From contig CALCVT010000126.1 of the NCBI GenBank assembly GCA_937906495.1, forward strand, positions 1-8,173: a stretch of DNA of 8,173 bases, given 5' to 3'. The first letter of the stretch is position 1, and every line of letters begins with the position of its first letter. The translations under genes and the position numbers were made by a program. The notes under the pieces were generated by a model, which searched no databases, was not told the DNA's origin, and worked only from the letters and a program-made list of their open reading frames with translations. Below are positions 1 through 8,034 of the stretch, piece by piece. This DNA is from an uncultured Prevotella sp. GTDB taxonomy: Bacteria; Bacteroidota; Bacteroidia; Bacteroidales; Bacteroidaceae.

Positions 1-1416
1 ATATATACAACCTCTTATTGTATTAATTTACTTGATTTAATTCCGCCAACGGGTCTCAAAACACTCATCCGCTTTGCCAAAGCCGATACCAACGAGGGAA
101 AAACAGTTATTGCCATCGACACTCCCGAGGACTTGAAGGACGAAGAAACGGTGACCAATGGTGCCGACATTCTGAAAATTCTTTCATGCTTTGCCAAAGA
201 CTACGATGCCACCAGCAGCACACTCGATCCGTATATCGAAGGCGACAACGAAACACTCAGCAAAACGGCCTCACTCATACAATCGTACAACCGACTTGTC
301 GACCTTTTGGACAGCAAAACGCTGCGCGGCATTAAAAAGCAAATTCTCAACCAGCTATCGGTAGTTATTGAGGGCGACTCAACCCTGGAACTCTCCAACG
401 AGTTTGAGGGCATATTTGGCGAGGAGGACGACATGAAGGAATTTAAATCATCCTTCTTCGAAGCACCTAACAATGCAAAAGAGCAACGCCAATTCTACAA
501 CATCTTCAGAGGCATTTGCGCCATGATGAACAATCGCGGTGGCGTGCTCTACCTGGGAGTCAACGACAAGGGCATTCCCTTGGGCGTAAAGGCCGACCTG
601 GAATATATTTCAAAGAAGCATAACCTTGCACCCACGCTCGATGCCTACATGCTGTACATCAGTAAAATGGGCGAAGAGTGGTTTGGCGAAACGTACTGGA
701 AGTATGTTACGCTTAAACCCATTAGCGAACACAACGTGGTGAGTATCGTAATCGAACCCTACCCCTACGATATTGTCTACCTCAAAGACAGCACTACCTA
801 CTTGCGCAAAAACAATGCTTCGGCACCCATTACCGACCAATCAACAATCGAGGACATTCGCAGACGCAGGCTTGAAAACTTACGCAAAACCGACGACAAA
901 ACCATCATTCTGCAGGATGCCATCCAAAAGGAACACAAAGCAAGGCTCATGGGCTACTGCTCATCGAGCAGCGGTACCATCAAGAACCGTGTGGTCGAGG
1001 CGTTCCATATTGACGACAACGAATATATTCACTGCTACGAACCGGAGACGGACATGATTAAAATATTCCGTATTTCGAGAGCCGACAAAATTGTAATGCT
1101 CGACGAACCCTGGGAATTTAAGAGCAAACACAAAATGCTCAACATCGACCCCTTCCACATGTCGGGCGACCAAAAAATCACCATTAAACTCAAACTCAAA
1201 TTACAAGCCAAAAATGCCATCGAAGAGTACTTTCCAGGCATCACACCCTACATCAAACAATTAACGGGAAATACCTGGATGCTCAACACCTTTACCTACA
1301 ACATCAACCCCATCATGATGTTCTATCTGAGCCATGCCCCATACATTGAAATTGTAGAGGCCAAAGGACTGAAGGAGGCTACCATTGAATACGTAAAACA
1401 AAACTTGCAGATTTAA
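1..1416 (+). CDS. AlbA_2 (Schlafen-like) domain protein fused to WYL/WCX regulator module, 5'-partial
   Basis: This is probably a ligand-responsive transcriptional regulator or nucleic-acid-binding protein; its target is unknown. The frame is open from base 1 with no stop and no ATG or GTG before the first TTG at 133, so I treat it as 5'-truncated by the window, with 471 codons visible. Residues ~1-145 are an unrecognised, mostly acidic region. Residues ~147-288 resemble AlbA_2 (PF04326): an EFKSS opening, then MNNRGGVLYLGVND (176-189), and TYLRKNNASAPI (266-277). Residues ~312-377 resemble a WYL domain: YCSSSSGTIKNR, then KIFRISRADKIVML, followed by a conserved-looking WEF..KHK. Residues ~384-469 look like the WCX extension. 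WYL proteins usually carry an N-terminal winged helix; here AlbA_2 precedes the WYL. Tandem TAA stops end the gene, with a terminator 7 bases later, so it ends its transcription unit. The domain calls are by eye; the fusion is fairly sure, the function is inferred. Confidence 0.85.
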   Translation: MYTTSYCINLLDLIPPTGLKTLIRFAKADTNEGKTVIAIDTPEDLKDEETVTNGADILKILSCFAKDYDATSSTLDPYIEGDNETLSKTASLIQSYNRLVDLLDSKTLRGIKKQILNQLSVVIEGDSTLELSNEFEGIFGEEDDMKEFKSSFFEAPNNAKEQRQFYNIFRGICAMMNNRGGVLYLGVNDKGIPLGVKADLEYISKKHNLAPTLDAYMLYISKMGEEWFGETYWKYVTLKPISEHNVVSIVIEPYPYDIVYLKDSTTYLRKNNASAPITDQSTIEDIRRRRLENLRKTDDKTIILQDAIQKEHKARLMGYCSSSSGTIKNRVVEAFHIDDNEYIHCYEPETDMIKIFRISRADKIVMLDEPWEFKSKHKMLNIDPFHMSGDQKITIKLKLKLQAKNAIEEYFPGITPYIKQLTGNTWMLNTFTYNINPIMMFYLSHAPYIEIVEAKGLKEATIEYVKQNLQI

Positions 1417-1423
1417 TAAACCC

Positions 1424-1461
1424 AAGCGGAGCATAACTGCCTTAAAGGTTATGCTCCGCTT
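1424..1461 (+). terminator. Intrinsic-type terminator hairpin after the AlbA_2-WYL gene
   Basis: A perfect 14-bp inverted repeat, AAGCGGAGCATAAC (1424-1437) and its complement (1448-1461), encloses a 10-base loop. It is followed by the modestly T-rich gctattttc. It lies 7 bases after the stop codon. The U-tract is imperfect, but the stem is strong and the placement is typical. Confidence 0.85.
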
Positions 1462-1497
1462 GCTATTTTCGGGGTTCTGAGTTGCTATACCACGGCC

Positions 1498-1590
1498 TCA
1501 ACACCTACTTCCGGAATTGCCCAAAAACTCCGGGCAATGCCCTGCGCTGCCTGACAACTCCGAGGGGGCCCGTCCTTCGCACGAAACACA
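1498..1590. other. Structured GC-rich intergenic patch before the porin promoter
   Basis: This non-coding stretch between the terminator and the porin promoter is more GC-rich than the flanking spacer. It contains an inverted repeat ATTGCCC (1516-1522) / GGGCAAT (1532-1538) with a 9-base A-rich loop. A second, overlapping possible pairing is GGGC (1532-1535) with GCCC (1539-1542). I see no gene here. It could be a dispersed intergenic element, a small structured RNA or a decayed sequence; the sequence alone does not decide. Confidence 0.3.
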
Positions 1591-1606
1591 TGAAAGAAGA
1601 ACGCAC

Positions 1607-1643
1607 TTTGAAGCAAAATCACAGAATAAAAGCCTATATTTGC
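1607..1643 (+). promoter_or_regulatory. Bacteroidetes-type promoter for the porin gene
   Basis: TATATTTGC (1635-1643) matches the Bacteroidetes -7 consensus TAnnTTTG exactly and lies 25 bases before the ATG. The best upstream TTTG (1607-1610) leaves a 24-base spacer, about 4 longer than ideal, so the -33 element is weak. Transcription would start near 1646, giving a leader of only ~23 bases. No Shine-Dalgarno is seen before the ATG; the leader is AT-rich, as is normal in this phylum. Confidence 0.65.
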
Positions 1644-1668
1644 ATCTTGAAAAACATCTAATACTTTT

Positions 1669-2874
1669 ATGAAAGCCATAACTCTGCGAAATATTAGCGT
1701 TATGACACTTCTTTTCGTTCTCGGAACGGGAAGTGGTCTGGCAAACGACAGCCTGAAGAACGAGAAATTCTCGCCAGATGCCTCACTCTTCGAAACGGTT
1801 ACCAATATCCAAAAAAAGACGGACAAATTCAACCTTTACCTCCACACAAGGGGCAGTTTCAATGCACACTTCAACAAGGGGTTTCGAGAGGGTAAATTCT
1901 TGATGGACGAACTCCGTGTCGAGGCTAAAGGCAACCTGACGAACTGGCTATCTTATCACTACCGCCAACGCCTGGCCGGATCGAACGACCGTAACAACCG
2001 CGCCGACAATCTGCCTTCTACCATCGACTGCGCAAGTATCGGCATCCAACTTAACAAGCGGGCCAGCCTCAAACTGGGTAAGCAGTCGGCTACCTACGGA
2101 GGCATCGAGTTTGACCAAAACCCTATCGAAATTTACGAACTATGCGACATGGAGCAGAATATGGAATGCTTCATGACGGGTGTGAACTTTGGCTATGATA
2201 TCACACCTAACCACCAAATTAACTTGCAGATTCTGAACAACCGCAATGCCTCGTTCAACCAAACTTACGGCGTCACACCCAACGAACAGGGCGAACTGCC
2301 CGAACTGAAAGATACCAAACTGCCGCTCGTTTACAACATTAACTGGAATGGAAACTTTTACGATGTGTTCAAAACGCGCTACTCGGCTGCCATTCTGAGC
2401 GAGACCAAAGGGCATCTGATGTATTACTACGCGCTGGGTAACGAACTCTGCCTGAACAAATGGAATGCCTTTTTCGACTTCATGTACTCAAAAGAGGGTA
2501 TTGACCGCACCGGCATCATCTCTAACATTGTGGGACGCCCGCAAGGCTACAACACCACCAATGTGAGCTACCTGGCCCTGGTTGCCCAGTGCAAATACCG
2601 CTTTCTTCCTAAATGGCAGGTCTTTGCCAAAGGCATGTACGAAACGGCATCGGTCGACAAATGCTCCGAACATGCTCCTAAAGGCAAGTACCGCACCTCA
2701 TGGGGATACCTGGCCGGCATTGAGTTCTACCCCATGAAGAGCAACCTGCACTTCTTTCTGACCTATGTGGGCCGAAGCTACGACTTTACTGCGCACGCCA
2801 TAGCCAAAGGCCAAAACAACTACAATACACACCGCATATCGGCTGGCTTTATCTGGAACATGTGCGTGTTCTGA
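1669..2874 (+). CDS. Outer-membrane porin, Porin_O_P (phosphate-selective porin O/P-like) family
   Basis: This is a 401-residue outer-membrane beta-barrel that would let small solutes diffuse into the periplasm. Residues ~1-25 form a signal peptide: positive K2/R7, a hydrophobic MTLLFVLG core, and a likely cut after GLA (A25). The mature protein shows alternating beta-strand patterning and ends in Phe (WNMCVF), the usual beta-barrel assembly signal. MDELRVEAKG (79-88), WLSYHYRQRL (93-102), LKLGKQSATYGGIEFDQNPIEIYE (134-157, given in part: GKQSATYGGIEF) and FMTGVNFGYDITPNHQINLQ (168-187) are typical of Bacteroidales members of PF07396. Substrate choice cannot be read; phosphate selectivity is known only for the Pseudomonas namesakes. 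The gene stands alone between its own promoter and terminator. The ATG at 1669 fits both the signal peptide and the promoter spacing. Confidence 0.88.
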   Translation: MKAITLRNISVMTLLFVLGTGSGLANDSLKNEKFSPDASLFETVTNIQKKTDKFNLYLHTRGSFNAHFNKGFREGKFLMDELRVEAKGNLTNWLSYHYRQRLAGSNDRNNRADNLPSTIDCASIGIQLNKRASLKLGKQSATYGGIEFDQNPIEIYELCDMEQNMECFMTGVNFGYDITPNHQINLQILNNRNASFNQTYGVTPNEQGELPELKDTKLPLVYNINWNGNFYDVFKTRYSAAILSETKGHLMYYYALGNELCLNKWNAFFDFMYSKEGIDRTGIISNIVGRPQGYNTTNVSYLALVAQCKYRFLPKWQVFAKGMYETASVDKCSEHAPKGKYRTSWGYLAGIEFYPMKSNLHFFLTYVGRSYDFTAHAIAKGQNNYNTHRISAGFIWNMCVF

Positions 2875-2966
2875 ACGCAACATCTACACCATCAGCACCC
2901 TCTGTCAACATGTGGCAAACGGCAGCAACCAGCCGGCCGGACTCTATGCGGGAGTATAAACTTTAA

Positions 2967-3015
2967 AGCGCCTTCTGAATACCCCAACTGCTCTTGGGGA
3001 TTTTCAGAAGGCGCT
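2967..3015. terminator. Long interrupted hairpin terminator, possibly bidirectional
   Basis: A 13-bp perfect outer stem, AGCGCCTTCTGAA (2967-2979) with its complement (3003-3015), encloses a second 6-bp stem CCCCAA (2982-2987) / TTGGGG (2994-2999) with a 6-base loop. The two are separated by a small internal loop. It starts 92 bases after the porin stop. The plus side continues ctccatttt and the minus side continues TTAAAGTTTATA, so it could stop both the porin and the sbcDC transcripts. Neither U-tract is strong. Confidence 0.75.
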
Positions 3016-3079
3016 CTCCATTTTGCTGCAGTTCAACAGCATGCTCCCCCCGGGTAACCTTACTCGCAAAAACCTCTTT

Positions 3080-3099
3080 CTTGATAACTTTCTATCAGG
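3080..3099 (-). terminator. Weak candidate terminator for the sbcDC transcript
   Basis: On the minus strand CCTGATA (3099-3093) and TATCAAG (3086-3080) form a 7-bp stem with one G-U pair and a 6-base loop. A T5 run follows 8 bases later (AAAGAGGTTTTTGCG). It lies ~100 bases past the sbcC stop. The short AT-rich stem and distant T-run make this tentative. Confidence 0.35.
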
Positions 3100-3201
3100 A
3101 TTGGCTGCTGGGCACGGCTTCAGTTTTAAACTTCAAGCTGTTGGTTGAATTGCAAGGCTAACTGCATGCAGCCAAAAGAATGGGAACGGGGCATGGCCCT
3201 G

Positions 3202-6200
3202 CTACTCCGAAGGAATTATTGTAAGGGTACTGCTGGAGTTGTTACCTTCCTGGTTTACCTGAATCTGTACCGGAATATTGGCTTTAACCTCATCCATGTG
3301 GCTGATTACGCCTACGTGCCTGCCATGCTGCTGGTGCAACGTACGCAGAGTATTGATGGCATTGACCAACGGCTGCCCGCTCAAGGTACCAAAGCCTTCG
3401 TCGATAAACAGCGTATCGACCGACAGCCCTTCGCCCATATCGGCCAGGGCTAGTGCCAGGGCCAACGAAACCAAAAAGCTTTCGCCACCACTCAGCGAGT
3501 CGCTACCGCGGGTTGCAAAGCCCTGATAGGCATCCTCGAGCATAATAAACAGGGTGCCGGGCACGGCACGCAGGGTGTAGCGCGGAGCCAGGCGTTGCAA
3601 ATAAACATTGGCTGCATGCAGCAAACTGCCCAATAGGTAGCTTTGTGCAATTTTCTGAAACTTCTTGCCTTCTTTATCACCTATCAAACTGTTCACCCGG
3701 TTCCAGCGGTTATATTCGGCCTCAGCTTGCCGGGCCTGTTCCAACAGTTGAGCCAGACTCTCTTTCTTTTTGCAATCGCTCTCCAGTTCCTGCTTTTTCA
3801 CACCTAACAGCTGGTTGTTCTGCCCCATTTGGCGCTCAATGCCAGCCAACTGTTCAGTCAGGCTCTCAGCCGTATCGGCATCGGTCAGCACCAACTGTGC
3901 AGCCAGGCTGCGGTGCGCGGCCAGGCGTTTACCCACATCGTCGAGCAAGGCTTGCTTTTCCTGCAACTGCTTTTGAATGGCCTGACATTCGGCCTGGTAT
4001 TGTTCTACCACCCCTGCTTCAAGCACATACAGCTGTTCCACCCGCTCACGGCTAAGGTGCTGATGGGTCAGCAAGAATTCGTTAATGCTACGCTGCAGTT
4101 CAACAATGCTTTGCTGTTTCTCGGCCGTCAACGCTGCATTCGAGTTTATTTTACCAGCCAGTTTCTGGAGGGCTTGTGCCAGATATTCAACTTGGCACGG
4201 CTCGCCACTCTGCTGCTCTTGAGCATAGGGTTCGACTGCAGCTATGGCTCGCTGGGCATCGATGGCACTGCTGAGCGTTACTTTGAGTATTTGCCGGCGG
4301 TTTTCGAGTTGCTGGAGTTGTTCCACCTGCTGTTTGAATTGCGCAGCCTGCAGTCTGAGGGATTGAGCATAGGCTTCGGGGGCCGAAGTCCAAACCTCAT
4401 CGGGAACAAAACGGGCTATCTCGGTATGTGCATGCGTGTACTGCTGCTGCAACGTGTGGCAGGTAGCCTCAAGTTGGTCGATGGTACGCTCACAGGCATC
4501 TGCCTTACTCTTGCAGCGCTCGTAGGCAGGCTGAAGCGTACGCAGCATTTCGTTTTCCAATTGTTCGAGCGCCTTTCGGGCTTCGAGCACATCTTTTTCG
4601 CGCTCTTCGCCAGCTGCTATGCTTTCCGACAATTGCAACAAGGTGGCTTTGCACGCTGCATGTTTTCGGTCGAGTTGTTCGAGGGCATCGGCAGCAAGTT
4701 CGCCCAAGTTGCACCGGGCATAATCGTCAAGGGCCTGCTGTTGGGCACGGGCCACTGTTGTATCTGTTCGGTGCGCTTCGGTTTCGCGTTGAAGCAACAC
4801 TGCCGAAGCCTTGACGTCGGCCTCAAGCTGCTGGTACTGTCTGAGCTGGGCTGCGTAGGTTTGTGCAGCCTCATCGTAATCTTTCTGTGCCTGAAGGCAA
4901 AGGGTTTCGAGCAGGTCTTCGTGAGGTAAATCATGCTCAATGGGCTGTCGGCAAACAGGACACACATCGCCCTGACGCAAATTTGCCCGCAACTGCTTGG
5001 TCCATTGGTCGATGGTTGTTTTGAGTTTGTCGAGGGCGGCCTTACACGTATTCATTGTGCTCTCGGCTGCAGCCACTTTGGGCATCTCGCACTGCAACAG
5101 GTGTTGCCGGTCCTTAAGTTCGTCGGCCTTTTCTGCCAGTTCGGTAGCTTTACGCGCTTGTTGTTGGCGGGCGCTATGCAGGTCGTTGACCGACCTTTTG
5201 GCCAAATCGATAAACCTTACGAGTTCGAGCATCTGCTGCTTCTGTCCGCGCAGAGTGGGCAATCCAAGCTGTTCCAGCGCGTTCTGCCTGGTGGCAATGC
5301 TTTGTTTGGCCAACTCTACCTTACGCTGCATTTCGGCCATACTTTGGGTTGCGGCCTGTAGGGCAGGCATTAACTGCTGTTGCAGTTGCTGCCGGTTTTG
5401 GGCACAAGCCACTTGTGCGCTATTCATTTGCTGCTGGCAATTGACCACCGTCTGCAAATGGGCAAGAATGGCTTGGGCATTATCGTAGAGTGCCTTTCGG
5501 GCTTCGTTTGCTGCAAGATACTGGCGGGTCTGACCTATGAGCAACTCTACTTTTTGCTGTTCGGCCTGTTCGTAAGCAATGCCTCCGAGCAGCAACCGGT
5601 ATTCCTTGACTAAGGCTTGCTGGCCTTCCTTGAGCACCTGCAGGTCAAGGTTGCCTTGCGCCACATTGCCCAGCCAGTGGCGTACATCGGCTGTTTCGTG
5701 CCACTCGTTCACATCCTTTTGCTTGGCACGACAATCATCGCTTGCGGCACGGACCTGCGCTGCGGTCCACTCGGCCTGCAAATTTGCTTGTTCGGCCACA
5801 AGTCGCTGCTGGTTGTCAACCCATTGTTTCCGGGCGTTGACCGCTGCTTTTTCGTGTTGTTGCTGCACAATCAAGGCGCTAAGGTTGTGTATGTCCAATT
5901 TGAGTTGTGCAACTTCATCCGGTGTCAGTCCGGTGTCGGCAGCTTTTTCGCAAATATCTTCCCAGGCCTTTTTCTTTTCGGCTGTTACGGCAAACACGCG
6001 CTTGCCAATGCGGGTATAGGCCGAAAAGCGGGTAATTTTTTCGAGTATCTCGACCTTCTCATTCTCACGGCTCTTTAGAAATTTGGTAAACTCGCCCTGG
6101 GCAAGCATCGTTGTACGACAAAACTGGTTGAACTCCAGCCCCACGGCTTGCAGCATGGCCCGTCTCACCTCGGCGTCTTTTTCGCCCCGGGCGGTATAAA

Positions 6201-6612
6201 CCTTTCCGTTTGTAAGGTCTTTAAGTTGCCAGGTGGCAGGACTGAGGGCTACACTCACCTTCTTTTTCGTGCCGCGCTGCACGTGCCATTCGGCCTCATA
6301 ATTATGTCCGTCAACCCCCTCGAAACTCAGTTTTACGAAGGCTTCGCCGGTGTTGCGGCGCATGAGCTGGCGGGGATCGTCGAGGGCCAGGTTGTCGCTG
6401 TTGGTTTCGACTTTGGTAGTTACACACTGGCTCAAGCGGGGCGTGGTGCGGTAAAGGGCCAGACAGATGGCATCGAGCAAGGTGGTTTTGCCCGCACCGG
6501 TTTTGCCTGTTATCAGGAACACATCGCTATTGCTTAGGGGCGGCTGTGTAAAATCGATAGTCTCGTTTTCGATAGAGGCAATGTTGTAAAGGTGCAATGT
6601 CTTGATTTTCAT
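3202..6612 (-). CDS. sbcC: SbcC, SMC/Rad50-type ATPase subunit of the SbcCD nuclease
   Basis: SbcC is the ATP-driven structural subunit that, with SbcD, opens and cuts DNA hairpins, palindromes and blocked double-strand ends in the cytoplasm. The 1136 residues show every expected element. Walker A GKTGAGKT is at 36-43, and a Q-loop region LAQGEFTKFL at 170-179. Long Gln/Ala/Glu-rich coiled coils span ~200-540 and ~565-960. The zinc hook CPVC is at 551-554, near the middle. The ABC signature LSGGE is at 1040-1044 and Walker B LFIDEGFGTL at 1068-1077, with catalytic Glu 1072. The switch His is 1105 (ISHMDEVK). Length is near that of other bacterial SbcC proteins. The start MKIKTLHLYNIASI is typical of the family. 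The start ATG overlaps the sbcD stop (ATGA, 6612-6609), so translation is probably coupled. No residue appears missing. Confidence 0.97.
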   Translation of the reverse strand: MKIKTLHLYNIASIENETIDFTQPPLSNSDVFLITGKTGAGKTTLLDAICLALYRTTPRLSQCVTTKVETNSDNLALDDPRQLMRRNTGEAFVKLSFEGVDGHNYEAEWHVQRGTKKKVSVALSPATWQLKDLTNGKVYTARGEKDAEVRRAMLQAVGLEFNQFCRTTMLAQGEFTKFLKSRENEKVEILEKITRFSAYTRIGKRVFAVTAEKKKAWEDICEKAADTGLTPDEVAQLKLDIHNLSALIVQQQHEKAAVNARKQWVDNQQRLVAEQANLQAEWTAAQVRAASDDCRAKQKDVNEWHETADVRHWLGNVAQGNLDLQVLKEGQQALVKEYRLLLGGIAYEQAEQQKVELLIGQTRQYLAANEARKALYDNAQAILAHLQTVVNCQQQMNSAQVACAQNRQQLQQQLMPALQAATQSMAEMQRKVELAKQSIATRQNALEQLGLPTLRGQKQQMLELVRFIDLAKRSVNDLHSARQQQARKATELAEKADELKDRQHLLQCEMPKVAAAESTMNTCKAALDKLKTTIDQWTKQLRANLRQGDVCPVCRQPIEHDLPHEDLLETLCLQAQKDYDEAAQTYAAQLRQYQQLEADVKASAVLLQRETEAHRTDTTVARAQQQALDDYARCNLGELAADALEQLDRKHAACKATLLQLSESIAAGEEREKDVLEARKALEQLENEMLRTLQPAYERCKSKADACERTIDQLEATCHTLQQQYTHAHTEIARFVPDEVWTSAPEAYAQSLRLQAAQFKQQVEQLQQLENRRQILKVTLSSAIDAQRAIAAVEPYAQEQQSGEPCQVEYLAQALQKLAGKINSNAALTAEKQQSIVELQRSINEFLLTHQHLSRERVEQLYVLEAGVVEQYQAECQAIQKQLQEKQALLDDVGKRLAAHRSLAAQLVLTDADTAESLTEQLAGIERQMGQNNQLLGVKKQELESDCKKKESLAQLLEQARQAEAEYNRWNRVNSLIGDKEGKKFQKIAQSYLLGSLLHAANVYLQRLAPRYTLRAVPGTLFIMLEDAYQGFATRGSDSLSGGESFLVSLALALALADMGEGLSVDTLFIDEGFGTLSGQPLVNAINTLRTLHQQHGRHVGVISHMDEVKANIPVQIQVNQEGNNSSSTLTIIPSE

Positions 6613-7802
6613 GCTTCGGTTGCTTCGTCTGGGTGTAACTGTATATACTGCTTAACCTCGTTGAGCACGGCTTTCATGGTATCGTCAAAAACCATTTGCT
6701 TTGATTCTACCCACATCTGCGCCACGTCGACGGGGTCGAGGGCCTTAAGTTCGGAGGTGGTATATGTACGTGCTGCATTGCCGGTTTCGGCCAATGCCTT
6801 GCGGCGCGAGTTGATCAGGCAAAAATGGCAAGCTTTGCCTTTTGCAATGGCGGCTGCCTCGTCGTTAATGCCTGCCGGCAGATGCTCGTCTACTTCAACA
6901 TTCAACCGGATGTAGGCCTCAAGGTCGTCCGGAAAATGCTCAAACTCATGTTTTACCTCCTGCCACGAGGCATAGCCGTTGGCGGGAATGTTTACCAGCG
7001 GTCTGATGTTACGGATAGGGAGCAGGCGTGCATGCACCTCGCCACCATGTTGGTTACACTCCATCAGCATCACCCCATGCTTGTTGCCAGGATAAACTTC
7101 ATCAAAGCTCACGGGTATTGGGGTTCCGCTGTACCAAATGTGCCGGTCGGGATGAACCGACTGGTTTTTATGAATATGGCCTAAGGCCACATAGTCGTAC
7201 CCGTTGCCAAATACGGCAGCATCCTGGCAGTCGAGTCCGCCTATCACACTGTCGGTCGATAGTTCGTGCCCCTGGTAGTTACTCCCTTTAATAGCCAGGT
7301 GAGCCATCAGTACCACGGGCAACTGCTCGCTGGCATTCTGGCTGCCAACGAACTGCGCTACCTTCTCAAACACGTTGTCGGGCATAAAGCGGTCGGCTGC
7401 AAAGGGGATGGCTGCAATGTAGCCTTTGCCCGGAATTTTTACCACATAGTCGTCAAGAGGGCTGTCCTTGGCTATCGTTCCTATCATGTGCACATTCAGA
7501 GCCTTCCAGGGGGTACTGAATATCATGTGGCGGCTACCGCTGTCGTGATTGCCGGCTATACACACAATGACCATTGCCGGGTGGGCCTCGTGAATCTGGA
7601 CCAGCGCATTGGCAAAAAGGGTTTGTACGGCAGCCGACGGCTGAATCGTGTCGTAAACATCGCCTGCAATGAGCAGGGCATCGGGCCGATGTTCCCTGAC
7701 GTATTCGGACAGTTGGTTAAGCATACTGTGCTGCTCGGCTTCGCGCTGGTAGTTATAAAGTTGGTGTCCAAGATGCCAGTCGCTGGTTGCTATTATCTTC
7801 AT
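6609..7802 (-). CDS. sbcD: SbcD, Mre11-type manganese nuclease subunit of SbcCD
   Basis: SbcD is the phosphoesterase that supplies double-strand exonuclease and hairpin endonuclease activity in the SbcCD complex. I start it at 7802, where MKIIATSDWHLG matches the usual family N-terminus, giving 397 residues. An upstream in-frame ATG at 7916 would add 38 residues with no family resemblance, encoded across the promoter and repeat DNA, so it is rejected. All five Mre11 metal/catalytic motifs are present: D8-W-H10, GDVYD (47-51), GNHD (84-87), H168 (MAH) and GHIH (208-211). The C-terminal ~100 residues resemble the SbcD capping domain. No Shine-Dalgarno precedes the ATG. sbcD is the first gene of the operon and shares a 4-base overlap with sbcC. 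Its promoter is the array-proximal copy at 7866-7897. Confidence 0.96.
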   Translation of the reverse strand: MKIIATSDWHLGHQLYNYQREAEQHSMLNQLSEYVREHRPDALLIAGDVYDTIQPSAAVQTLFANALVQIHEAHPAMVIVCIAGNHDSGSRHMIFSTPWKALNVHMIGTIAKDSPLDDYVVKIPGKGYIAAIPFAADRFMPDNVFEKVAQFVGSQNASEQLPVVLMAHLAIKGSNYQGHELSTDSVIGGLDCQDAAVFGNGYDYVALGHIHKNQSVHPDRHIWYSGTPIPVSFDEVYPGNKHGVMLMECNQHGGEVHARLLPIRNIRPLVNIPANGYASWQEVKHEFEHFPDDLEAYIRLNVEVDEHLPAGINDEAAAIAKGKACHFCLINSRRKALAETGNAARTYTTSELKALDPVDVAQMWVESKQMVFDDTMKAVLNEVKQYIQLHPDEATEA

Positions 7803-7833
7803 GGAGGTATGGATATGTTCGAACGGTGCAAAA

Positions 7834-7859
7834 CCGGCAAAAGGCGAGCGCATTGCCGG
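7834..7859 (-). promoter_or_regulatory. Hairpin at the 5' end of the sbcD leader
   Basis: On the minus strand CCGGCAA (7859-7853) pairs perfectly with TTGCCGG (7840-7834) across a 12-base loop. With transcription predicted to start near 7863, this stem would sit almost at the mRNA 5' end and ~31 bases before the sbcD ATG. A 5'-terminal stem could protect the mRNA; this role is inferred. Confidence 0.45.
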
Positions 7860-7865
7860 AGTTGG

Positions 7866-7897
7866 GCAAATATAGTGAAAGGTGAGCGAAATAACAA
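7866..7897 (-). promoter_or_regulatory. sbcDC promoter, gene-proximal repeat copy
   Basis: Read on the minus strand, TTG (7897-7895) is followed by exactly 20 bases and then TATATTTGC (7874-7866). This is a very good match to the Bacteroidetes -33/-7 promoter (TTTG, ~20, TAnnTTTG). The predicted start near 7863 gives a ~60-base leader to the ATG at 7802. All but the final C of the -7 box lies inside the first 84-bp repeat. Confidence 0.75.
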
Positions 7898-7900
7898 GAC

Positions 7901-7914
7901 GAAAGCTTGCTTTC
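7901..7914. promoter_or_regulatory. Inverted repeat just upstream of the -33 element (candidate operator)
   Basis: GAAAGC (7901-7906) and GCTTTC (7909-7914) form a perfect 6-base inverted repeat with a TT spacer. It sits at about -38 to -51 relative to the predicted start, where a dimeric activator could bind. The same site recurs at 7985-7998, 8069-8082 and 8153-8166. Binding is inferred from symmetry and position only. Confidence 0.4.
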
Positions 7915-7950
7915 AAGGATTGGTATTTCCGAACCGCATCCTATATTATT

Positions 7951-7981
7951 CAAATATAGTGAAAGGTGAGCGAAATAACAA
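7951..7981 (-). promoter_or_regulatory. Promoter copy 2 in the array
   Basis: TTG (7981-7979), 20 bases, then TATATTTG (7958-7951) on the minus strand, identical to copy 1 except that the base after TTTG is A instead of C. A transcript from here would run through copy 1 into sbcD. Confidence 0.6.
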
Positions 7982-8034
7982 GACGAAAGCTTGCTTTCAA
8001 GGATTGGTATTTCCGAACCGCATCCTATATTATT

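Larger units (their letters stand above)
2875..3201. other. Convergent intergenic region (327 bases) without a gene
   Basis: This spacer lies between the converging porin and sbcC stops. It holds the long hairpin at 2967-3015 and a weaker minus-strand hairpin at 3080-3099. A 10-base palindrome CTGCATGCAG lies at 3162-3171. A plus-strand open frame begins at 3145 but runs antisense into the end of sbcC and has no recognisable protein features. I see no RNA gene or mobile element. Confidence 0.7.

Noticed and set aside
1485..1832. Minus-strand frame of 115 codons over the porin 5' end
   Set aside because: It is antisense to the porin signal peptide and promoter and has no domain signal; the porin is well supported.
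3162..3171. Palindrome CTGCATGCAG as an operator
   Set aside because: It is only 10 bases with no spacer, lies 3' of both genes, and a similar tgcatgca core occurs by chance within sbcC near 3612.
3145..3453. Small plus-strand gene of 102 codons starting in the convergent spacer
   Set aside because: Most of it is antisense to the conserved C-terminal ATPase part of sbcC, and no promoter or protein motif is seen.
3829..4929. A 366-codon plus-strand open frame antisense to sbcC, with several others tiling 3645-6537
   Set aside because: These are Leu/Phe/Cys-rich mirror images of the Gln/Glu/Lys-rich SbcC coiled coil, with no recognisable domain. sbcC is complete with all its motifs, so the antisense frames follow from its codon use.
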